This document shows, piece after piece, positions 40,285 through 52,200 of a stretch of DNA of 64,000 nucleotides. Made by a program: the position numbers and the translations under genes. The notes under the pieces are model-generated. The model did not search any database. It saw nothing but the letters and a program-made list of their open reading frames with translations, and had not been told where the DNA came from. This stretch comes from Gymnothorax reevesii (taxonomy: Eukaryota; Chordata; Actinopteri; Anguilliformes; Muraenidae), in NCBI GenBank assembly GCA_029721435.1, contig CM056574.1:5139501-5203500 (forward strand), written 5' to 3'. Positions within the stretch are counted from its first letter, which is position 1. The number at the start of each line of letters is the position of its first letter.

Positions 40285-43200
40285 GTACGCTCATGTCTCC
40301 ATTTTTAGGATGGTAGTGGATATTTTTCTCATCTGGCACAATATTTCATTCATTTTAGTTCACTATCAGATTTCTGTCTTGGTAAAACCTTTGCCGAGCT
40401 CTGCACTCTCAGTGAACATCTCTGGGTTCTCTCTGCAGGGTTCTCCTTGGGTTCCACCATCCAGTCTGAGACGAAGGGGATGTGGATGTGGTGTGTGTCC
40501 CACCCCCGCAGAGCTGACCAAACTCTGGTGCTGCTGGACACGGTGGGTTTGGAGAACGTGAAAAACATTTGCCACCAATTTATAAAATATTCACAAACAG
40601 CGATCTTTGCTGTCATTTTACAGGTTGGATAATTAGATACCTTGCAGCCAGACTGACCAAATCCACATGGAATACATTTTGAGATATCAACCATTTTAAG
40701 TTTTTAAATTTAAGATCTGATAAAACAAGATTGAATGCAGTCGTTTAAAAATCACAAACCACACTTTGATGCGACTCAATAATCTATATCAAAACCCTGT
40801 CTCTGTTTTGAAAAGAAGAATATCAATGTAAAAACTACTTTGAAATGATTGGTTCATGATGCCTTATGGCACATAATATATTGTAAAGCAAAAATGCTAA
40901 AGAAACCTATCCCCATGCTATGAGGTTTTAAAGAAATAATACTTTGCTAAAGAAAATTTAATGCCAATAAATAGCTTTACACATCCTGAACTGACCTGAA
41001 CTGACATGCACAGCTGTTGTCTGCAAGAGAAAATGAACTGCTCCATGTATTCAAGCACTTAGCCAAAGATGAAACATACCAAGTAATGTAACTGTGGGCC
41101 ACTTAAGTCTCCGCAGCTTCAGAAGTCAAACACAAGTCAAACAAGATGTAACAATGCTGAAATGAAAAGAGCATACCATCTAAAAAAAGACTACCGACAC
41201 ATGAATTTGCTTTGAAATTAAATCTAATTGAACGGAATTAAAGACTTAGTAACTTTCAAGCACGACTATCTTCATACGCTTTTAATAATGTTACACAACA
41301 GTCTTCTTCATGGGAAATTAAAATGTTCATCACTAAAATACTATCACCTTTCCAGGAAGTTTTCTCAGCTTCTCAGAATCACTGAACTGAAGTAAAATGG
41401 GGGGATTCCTGAGTTTAATGGAACCAGGCTGAGTGTGACTGTAGTGCAGGGGTCACGGGCAGGAATCTGATTGAGGGGGTCTTCATCAACATCATACTAA
41501 TGCTCTCAACACTCATACAAGCAGATTGGTCGGCTGTCAGGAACTGCAGGTGAGGACAGTTGACTACTGTCTACTATCTGCTACTATCTACTGAACAGTT
41601 GACTACTACCATCTAAATTTTCATAGATTTGTGGGTTGGTTCAGTTTTACAGCAAGGTATACAATTTTTGAAATTAATTTTTATATCTATATATTCATAT
41701 TGTACAACACAACTCCAAAAAAGTTGGGATGCTCTGTAAATTGTAAATAAAAATAGAATGCAATGATTTGCAAATCTCATATTTATTCACAATAGAACAT
41801 AGGCAACATACGTGGAAAGTGGGACATTTAACCATTTCATGAATAATATTACCTCATTTTGAATTTGATGGCAGCAGCACATATCAAAAAAGTCGGGATA
41901 GGACCATCTGTACCATTGTTTTCTGTCCCCTCCTCTTTCAACAACAGTCTGTCATGTCTGTGAAGTAAGGAGAACAATTGCTGATTTTTTTGGAGAGGAA
42001 TGCTGTCCCAATCTTGTCAAATGTAGGATATTAGCTGCTCGACAGTCTTGGGTTTTCTGTGCTACATATCCATGGATATGTTTCATTTAGCCAAAAAAAA
42101 GTAAAATGGATATGTCTCACTTTGTGAAAAAATGCTAATTTCGGCATACTGAAATAAGGGATTAAATCGCCGTTTGACCAAAACAAATACTTGGACATGA
42201 GCAGCTGTCCCTTGGCCATGTTTCTAATATCACTACTAGAAAATTTTGAATTTGGTGCATGTCTCGTTTTTGCGATGAAACTCTTCATATATTATCATAA
42301 TATAAGTATTACAGTAACAGTACATCGTTTAGCGCAATCTGATGTAGATTATTTGTTCTGCATCAGGGAGATCTGCAGAATGACACCTGGATCTTTGCTT
42401 TGGCTCTCCTCCTGAGCAGTACAGTGGTCTGCAACAGCATGAGGACCATCGATCATCATGCACTTAGGAGCCTGCAGTATCCTAGCAACCAGCAGGGGCA
42501 CCCAAGCAACCAATAAATACATCCAACCAACCAGTAAGGCTATTTTAACAAGTAGCAGAGCATCCAACCAACTTATTAAGGCATTTTGTCGACCAGATAG
42601 GGTATCTCAGCCGCTAGTAAGGGAGTTCTTGCAATCAGTAAAACTATCCAATCACGCAGTAAAGGTATCCTGGCAAATTGAGGGGGTCCTGAGAGACTGG
42701 AATTGTCAGTGTTATCATCATTTTAAAATATCAGCATCTCAGCTTGATCCATTATTGAGGTACTTGCTGAACAAGAGGGTGATACATAAATATCACAAAG
42801 TGAGGCAGACAAAGTGTGCAGACAAAGTGTGGCAAAAAAAAGTCTGGCAGACTAAAAGAGGGGACCAAAGTGAGGCAGACAAAGTGTGGCAGATCCCAGG
42901 ACCTCAGAACCAGACAGTGCTGTCCTGGCGTGGTCTCTGTACTTAGATTTAACAGCATGGCTTTTGCAGTGTTTTCCTCAGCCCCGTGCGTCAGCTACAT
43001 GACAGAGCTAACCAGCCACATCAAGCTGAAAGCTGATGGCAGGAGCTCCTCAAATTCCTCCGAGTTCCTCCCCTCTTTAATCTGGACCCTGAGGGACTTC
43101 ACTCCAGACCTCCATTCTGACGAAAGCAGCATCACTGCCGATGAATACCTGGAGAGATCTCTGAACCTTCTGACAGGTACTAGATTAAAGCATCTAAGTG

Positions 43201-46200
43201 TTTAGACATGTTTGAAAGTGAATTCTGAATTGAAAGGGCATCAATTTCCCCATGGTTAACATGATAAAGACGTTTAATGTCCACAAATGATTAGTCTCCC
43301 AGTCTTGGCGTCATTTTCACGTTCTCTTTATTCAAATACATTCACTGTCCAAATACCACTTGGGTTCCTGAGGAAGTGGGTAACGAGGTCAGACAAATAT
43401 TCCAAGCAGAATCTCTCCCATTTGTAATGTGGAAAAAAACAATGCCACTAGATGGCAGTATTGACATTTTTTGTTAAGCCAGTTTGGAGCTAGGTTTTGG
43501 GCATGTCCTGGGCATGCCTGAGAGGGGAAAGTCCCAGAGAATTGAAAAAAGTCTGGAAGGTGGAAGGGGGCTGGAAAAGAGTATATAAAGAGAAAAATTG
43601 AGAGAGTAAAGTAGTAGGAGAAATTGAAAGGAGAAATAGTGGAAGGATACATTTGACCAGACCTGTTGCTCTTTTCAAGACCTGTGAAGCTTTTTGTGGA
43701 TTTTTGCCTGTGATGGAGCATTTTCCTGTCCCAGGACATCGCAACATAGAAACCCCATCTTAGTTACCACAGGACTGTAACTATCTCATTTTTTTTTTAT
43801 TTCAATCTTGGTCAGGCTTTGATTAATTAAATCTGTTCAAGTTTTAAAATTTTGTAAGTCATCCCTTGCTGTCCGATATGTCATGACAAATTGGGGCCAT
43901 AACACATTGAATTAGTCCAAGGCTAATATCTTTCACAAAACAAATTCCTGTGACATTATACAGTCAAAAGGAAATTTAAAACCAAGGTGAGATGCTAAAA
44001 CTACACTGGGATGGTAAGTGCTACCAGGCGCAACACAACACATCCCACCCGAGGGAGACGATTTTGTGCGCTGGGTGCGGAGTAACCTGCGACCCCCCAA
44101 CCACAACCCCAAAATTTGACCCCTACCGGTAGCGAGCCAGATGACATCACACAATAGTGCAGCATATAGTTTGAAGCAGAATTGAATCAAACTGACACTA
44201 TTGTGAACTCCTGGATAAGCTGTCTGTGAATCTTACCCTCCGTGGTCGAGCTAATGGCAAAGACTCTCGAGTCTCATTACGACAATGCTTTTTAAGCTTT
44301 CCTTATTCAAGAGTAAAAAACATGTTTTAATAGCAGTCGTTAGTTGATCAGAAATGATTTAGGGAAATAGTTGTGGGAAATTTAATTTAATTTTCATATT
44401 TCATTTCTAAGAATTACAATATTAGGCAAATGATTTTGTAATTTTAAGTATAATCATAATAATAATAATAATAATAATAATAATGTTCCTCTATAAATCT
44501 TCTGTGGAATGAGGAAAAATTTGTCCATCTTCCCATCCTTCTGTCTGAGTCCATTTTGTGCCTGAAGCGGTTGGTCAGTCAGTCCCAGCGTGTGCACAGG
44601 CATAGAATATTGGCTTTGGAAGGGACTGACAATGTTGATAGTCCAATTTTCCCAAATTTAGGCTGTTTGTAAGCAAATTTAATGTGTTTATGAACATTTT
44701 TTGCAAATCTGGGCAAAGTTGAGTTGCCCTCATCCTCGGAGGGCTGCACGTTGTCGTGGTGCGTAAAACCCCAGATGTCAAATAAAGTTTAAAATAAATG
44801 TTTGAAGCATTATTGATGTACTGAATATTGAATTATTGAGTACTAAATAATGATTTTAACATTGTGTGAATTTCCCTCAATCTAGCTTTTTTAATAATTA
44901 ACTTTAGCGGGAGTTTATCAGCAAACAAAGGCACAGCAAATCTCAAGCAGGTTTATTTTATTTTTGTTTTTTTTACTTCTGTAGAGAACTCTTCACAAAT
45001 GGCTGTTTGTGATAACATGAGCGGCAGTATCGAAACATTCTTCTCGACCCGGAAGTGCTTCCTGTTAGACCAACCTGCTCCTCAGAATGAGCAGAACGTC
45101 TTGGATGAACTTTGCGACGCCGATCTGGGCCCAAATTTTGTTCAGCAAGTAACAGACATCTGCAGCTACATTTCTGAGCATTCAAAGGAGAAAACCGTAT
45201 ACGGTGGAGCTGTGGTCACTGGACGAGGTAAGTGAGCATTCAAAGGAGAAAATTGTCGATGGTGGCGCTATGGTTTCTGGAAGAAGTAAGAGTGAATTTA
45301 CTGGGGACGAAGTAATGACAGACTAAATGTAAGTCATGAGAATTACAAAACCAAATATCTCCAATGGCTTTCCCTCACTAAAAGGCTGTGGCGAACCCCA
45401 CCTTGAATCAGGGCTCTCAAACTTCCATCCTGTAGGGGTTTTGGTGGTTTGCACTATTGCTATGGGGTTTCCCCTACACAGAAAAATATGCACTATGGAG
45501 ACACTCCTACCAGTGTCCCTGACCAAGGCTCTAGCTTTAAAATGGAAGTTGGTCCCCAGGTGCTGCTCTGTGGCTACTCACTGCTCCTAACTAACTAAGA
45601 TGGGTCAAATTCTACAGATAAATTACCGCACAGACTTCAATAAATTATATTTTATCCTGTCTTGACTCATTCCTTACAACTTGACAAGATTTTCTGTCAA
45701 ATATGTTAGAATGCTGCCCCTGCGATTGACAGGGTATTTTGGCAATCAAACTTTTCACAGATTTACGGTTGGGGGCAAGGTTACAGACCTTCCAATAAAA
45801 AAAGGTATCAAAAAATCTATAAATATTCTGAAAAGTGCTGGCAGTGGCTGATGAGGACAGTGTTCAATGGCAGAAAATTGATTCACTTGAGCAAAACTAA
45901 CACCATTTAAGCATTGCTTTTGACCCTCTTGAAGTCAGTGGTAGTGTCTGTATCTACGGAAACCTTACCATCTGACAGTATTTTCCTATCTTTCTTTGTG
46001 CGGCACATATCTGGGCATCAACCCATGGACAGTGGGTGTGTTAGCCCCAGCCAATAACAGTATGCACGGTCTAAGGGCGGGGCATAGCGCTTCGATGTCA
46101 TTGAGCCGTGAAGGAGGGGCCAACTTTGAATGTTGTGTTTATCAATTGCAACTGACAAATCCTACTCATTTTGCCTTTAAGTGCACTAATGCCTCAAGAA

Positions 46201-49200
46201 GCAGTTAAAACAAATGGCCCTTAAGGATTCGGGTCAGAGACTTGGAGAGTGAAACTCTGGAACAGTTGTGTCGCACAGATGATTCGTGAACTGGATTTCT
46301 GACCTTAAGGATGCAGATCGTACTCCTTGTTGTTGGTGCAGATTTGAGTTTTCAATTAATAACTCAAGCCCTTTGGTCTTTCCCGGAAGTGCTAGGGAAC
46401 CTGGCGGAAAAGTACGTGGACGCCATTCGGTGCGGGAGCTTTCCGTGTCTGGAGAAAGTGGTGCAGGAGCTGACTGATTTGAAGAACTTGGCAGCGTTGG
46501 AGGTGTCTGTCGCCCTCTACAGGCGGCTGCTGGGAGAGCGGGCTGATCTCAATCCACGTACGGGAGGGAAAGATGAGGGCGAGCTTTCAGCCATTCACGA
46601 ATCGTGCCTGCAGGAGGCGCTGCAGACCTTCAAAACCAACTCCTTCAAGGACGAGGAGCAGCGTTATCAGAGAGACCTCACTGTATGGGGTTTGGGTATC
46701 AAAATTGTTCACTGACGTAATGTGTGTGTGTGTGTGTATGTGTGTGTGTGAGTGTGTGTGTTAGCGTTTACGTTCCAGCACTGTCCTGTGATTTGAAAAG
46801 ATCCAAGTATAAACTCCAGAGTTTTGCTAACCTCTAAACTGTCCGCTGGTCTAACCCCCGAGATCGACCATCCCGTAGCCTTTCATTCTAACACCCAAAC
46901 AACATACTCCTAAATCAGCAGCTAGAAATCAAAGCAAGATGATAATAATCAGATTCACGCATGCTACATTACAGCCTGATATAAAAACCACAGTAGAAGA
47001 GTTGGTCACCGGGAACAAGGCTTAGCTTACAGAAATGATTAATAACAGAGAAAAAAAAATAATAATAACATTGTCAGTTTTGTACAGAAATGATTAATAA
47101 CAGAGAAAAAAATAAATAAATAACATTGTCAGTTTTGTAGTGTAATGGCTTTAGCCGGATTAAGAGAACTGCGCTAATTACAGGAGCTGTGTCACGATTA
47201 CTGTACACGCTCACCACTTTGTGCGAAGTAAATCCGCTCAACTGCAAGTCAAATTCTGGCAGGTATTTTTCTTCCTCTATGATTATTGAAAATAGAAATC
47301 AGTAAACATTTTTTTGTATCCCTTGGTTAAAGCTCACGATAGTGCTTTGAATCCTCAAATTTCCGTAGAAGTCCCCTTAATTTAAAAAGCGAAATGCCGA
47401 ATTAACTAAAATATATAAATACAATGCAGAACGATGACAGATTTGCAAGGAGGGAATCAGATTATGACTTGGAGGCGAGCAGATTCACTTTCTTGGGATG
47501 TAGTTTCTGAGCATGTGCAGTAATCGTGACACAGCTCCTTTTTAAGAACTGAGCAGGAAAAATCTTTTTTTCATCTCTGTAGTGCGGTCATTCTGAACAG
47601 GGTTTTTCTACAGTAACTGAAATCATTGAGTTCTGAGCAGGAAACGATAGTTTTGTCAGTGCTGTAGTACAGTTTCTCTGAACATAAATAATTAAGTACG
47701 GAGCAGGAAACTGCGGCGCTGTCAGCTCTGTTGTGCTGTGGCTCTGAACAGGGAGCCAAAGTCAAAAAGAAGGGAGGCCTTAAGATGATGGCAATAGATT
47801 GTTGCCATTATTCACCGAACATCAGGAGTTTTTTTTTTTGTATGAAAGCAACACAAAGTGATCAAGTAGAAGCACCTAAAATATAATTAACATTTACATC
47901 ATTTGCACAGAGATTACGATACCATGCATTTTTAAACCGCCTTTGTATTTTAATGGGTTTAAATAGAGTCAGCTTATCTGACTGTATTGGATAGTGTACA
48001 GATAGAGGAGTGATCAATGCAGGGTAATAAGTTATCATGTCCTCTGTGTTGGAGGCTCAGTAATATTTACACAAATAGGGGGAGGTATCTGAGGGCAAAA
48101 CGGATGAAGACTAATGCTGTTGTGCTTGCTTGTATAGATGAGTGCGCAGTGGAAAACCCCAGGAATTGGTGACAAGCTGATCTCTATGTGCACAGGAGCG
48201 AATCACGGAGATGTATGATGGGAAATGTAGTGAGAATGCAGAGATTTCCCGCTGCCACTCCCTGCTGCAGCGACTGTCAGGAAAACTGAATCTCAGCTCC
48301 TACATGAGGCCTGGCGGATATGCAGATTACAGACTCCAGCTGGACTCCATCAGTCAAGCCTACAGAGAGTCTCTCGGGGAAGGTGCGCAGGTACTGCTTG
48401 CCACAGATGAAAAGTCCAGAGGTCAGGGGGTACCGCATCCTGGTTATATTTGTGCTTAAATGCCAGCAACCATGCCTCTACTCAATCTGCTCCAGCTGTG
48501 AGGCTGAAGCTAAGCAGGTGTGGCTTTGGTTAGTACTTGGATGGGCGTCCACCTGGGAAAACCAAGTTGCTGCTGAAAGAGGTGTTGGTGGGCCAGTAGG
48601 TTGCAGTCTTTACTCTGGTGGAATAATCCCCAATTCCCCAGTGCAGTGATGGGGACACTGTATTGAAGGAGATGCCGTCTTTCTGATGAGGTGTTAAACC
48701 AAGGTCTTGACTCACAGAGGTCATTAAAGATCCCATAACACTCTTCGACAAGAGTAGGGGGTTCCCCGGTGTAATGGCCACATTCCCAACCTGGCTCTTT
48801 CAACCTGCCACCTATTCATCCCCTGATTGGCTGTACGATTAGTCCTCTCCCCCTCAAGCCCTTGTGCTCAGAAGAGATTCGAAACTCAAGTTAAATAAAG
48901 GATTACTAAAATAAAATAATAAATTACTCCTATCACTACACATCACCACCACATCTTTTTCAACCTTGTTTATGTCAGTTTCAATCAATGGAAATGCCTG
49001 CATACCTTCTCGCTAGACACAATCAGTCCTCTCAGTTCATTGGCTTTACCTAAACCTTAAAGTGCAATAACTGTCGCAGTCACACAAGGCGCGAAATATA
49101 TAACGAAAAATTTCAGATTTCAGCCTTCAAAAGGTCAACATTTTTATCCATTTTTAGAGGTCAAATTCATTGGCAATGACCTTCAGAGGGGTTCACAGGT

Positions 49201-52200
49201 ACCTGAGTCCCTCTGAAGGTCATTTGTCAACTAAATAATGAATGATTGACATTTGGAGGGATAGGGTGAGTAAACAAGAGGCCCATGGGCCTTAACAATC
49301 ACCTGAGTATAGTATATCCAATGATAAACCTTGGCCATTAGGCGTGGCCCTAATTTTGACCCCAGGGATCAGATTAATGGAAACCAGTATCATAAGCAAT
49401 AGAGTATTCTAAATTGTATGTATATAACTTGTGGCTTTCTTTAAGCAAAGAAGATTCCTCAAGCCATTTTGACCCTTGGGCCTTGCCCCTTAGCCCCTGG
49501 GTAAGGGAAACTGTCAAAAATATCAAAATATCATCTCATTGTTGTAATGTCAATCAAGTGTGAATGATTTCCATGAGAAATTAAACAGAATATACCCAAA
49601 AGTATCATTTTCCCATATAAACTAAAGTAAACTTGACCCCCTCCCTAGGGGCAAACATGGAGCCTGGGGGTCATGAAATTCACAATTTTTATAAAGCACC
49701 TGAAGACACTTTCATCTATAAAGATAACTGGTTTCCAGCATATCTAGGTATTAAAAAAGTAAATGCAAGACAATAGGCTTGCACTAACAGAGTTGACAAT
49801 ACATAGGTTTGGTCGGTGCGGTCTGTGAATGTGCTCATAAAAACTTCATTTTGCGTTTAAAGAAAAAATGCTTCTGTGAAAGGAAGGAATTGAACCTTCA
49901 TTAACATATATCAAGTTACTTTTCTACTTCTGAGGTAAAACCGCATCCCGTGGGGCATTTTCCCCTCAAACTGTACAGGCAGTTGCCAAGTACCAACCAC
50001 AGGTTGTTGGTTTTCTCCAGGTATACTCCAGTTTCCTCCAAAACCTAAACATGACACATCCTTAAATGACCCTTACTTAAGTTGTTGTGTTCACAATGTG
50101 GCTTATGATGACAATATAACAAAGGGCAATAACTCCATCAAATTTGGTTGAATCGGTCTGGTTTTCGAACTTCTTCAAGATCTTATAGATATAAGCCAGC
50201 ATGCAAAGTTTTATGAAATTTGACCAATATTTACTAAAATTATTGTGTTCACAAGGTTGCTTATGATAATAATACAACAAAGGGCAATAACTCCATCAAA
50301 TATGATCGAATCAATCTGGTTTTCAAACTCATCCAAGATCTTATGGATAAAAGCCTGCATACAAAGTCTCATCAAAATTGGTTCATAAATACTTAAGTTA
50401 TTTTGTTCACATAGAAAAGTTTACGGACGACGCACGACGGACGACGCACGACGACGGACAAAAGGGTATCGCAATAGGTCACGCCTTCGGCTCATGTGAC
50501 CTAAAAATTAAGCACTTTAAGGGTTAATTTCTGATCCCTATCTTTTTCACTTTTCTACTGCTTCTCAGGCAGAGAAAGTTCTGGAGGCTTTCTGTCAGGA
50601 TCAGGAGGAGAATCTGAGAGAGATTCGAATGACTGATAAAGTTTTGTCACTGCAAGCCGGTCATTTGAAGGGTAAGTGCAGTTAAGAGCCCTGCTGAGAC
50701 TGCAACCAGTAAATTAGTTTTTCTTACCATATTGATGTATGAGTAAATACTGTTATACCAACCAGATGCACAATAAGGGTCTGTACTGACGACCAGTTGA
50801 ACATTTTAGTGAGGACCGCATGTTCTAGCAGGGAGTGAAAACAAGGAATGTCCTGCAAAGCAGACCACATAATTGTGGAGGTCTTGCATTATTTGTTCAC
50901 ATATCCGACTGCTTTTGTTTACTTAGTTCTGCTATTTTTTTTCTCCACTGTGGCCCTAACCTCCTGCGCTGTTGATGCTCTGCACACCTGGGCAGAGGAC
51001 GAGGCCAAAGCTGCGCGCAGCAGGCGGCAGGAGGAGATGCTGGCAGCACAGAGGGCTGTGGAGCGCAGGCTAGCGGTGAGTTAGCGAGGGAGCGAAAACT
51101 CGGTTAGACCGTGTCCAAAACAGCCTCCGAAACCACTTTGTACCCAAAATACAAACGTGCACTCGACATGACACCAGTAATGCAGTTCCCATCCACAGAG
51201 AGACCATTTCTTGACACAGCAAGTTGCGTACACTGGATGAAAATGTTGCTAAGTTGGCTAAATATCCTGTGAGTGTATTGTAACTTGCGTTCCCTAAGTT
51301 ATAACCACATTTTATGACTCAATAGTGCCTGAGGGAGAACACTGTGCAGGAAATAAGCGACTCATTTTTCTCCAGATCCATTTTTAAACAGATCCATTAT
51401 AACGCGAGAACATAGGCACTGCGCCGGGCACAGCTGGCCTGCGAAACCAACAACAACAAGCCCTGAAAACACCAGAGAGGAGCAACACATAGTAAACACA
51501 TCAGCGGCATGTACAGTATGACAAAAACAAACTGATGATAATTATGACGGAATTAACATTACTGGCCAGGAAAGCAATTGCAGGAAGGGCCGTGCTACTC
51601 AAAGGAGAGTTTTGTTAAAGAGTGAGAACCTTGTAACGATGGACGTGTAGAGAGGGCCAGCTCAATACAGAGTACAGAGTGCAGTGCTGCGTGTTAAACA
51701 AGGTTTCGATGTCAAAGTGTGTGGCAGACTGGTTACAAGTATGCAAAGAACACTAAAACAGGCAAACACAGACGGGGGGTGAAACTGAAGGCACGTCCGT
51801 CTCCCCAGGCGGCCGGATGCTGCATAGTGCTGTAGTAGGTTATCGCTCAGTGACACTGCAAAACTGTCCAATAAATTACCTATGTCTGTGAAATGTGGCA
51901 TTTCAAGCAAAGTCTTTTCTACTGCTGTCTCTTAACCCTTTGAGCGCTGAATACATTTTCAAGGAATTCAAAATGTTGTTATCCTGAGCTGTTGAAAACC
52001 TATCATGCGGCAACTTGTTTAAAAGAGCTCCCCTGCGGGAGCAGCTCCCCTAACCATAACCCTCCCCTGCGGGAGCTCTTTTAAACAAGTTGCCGCATGA
52101 TAGGTTTTTAACGGCGTCTGATTTTGATATCTTACCGTTGCACATCATTCACGGCACTGAAAGGTTTAATGTTGAAAGTCAGCAGGAGACATAAGGAGGA

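Noticed and set aside
43389..44190. Extra GBP exon or 5' exon in the intron after 43176
   Set aside because: Neither frame resembles any GBP block and exon phases already fit without it.
48500..48570. 5S rRNA gene
   Set aside because: Only the internal promoter region matches, with many differences, and the sequence continues into a SINE body.
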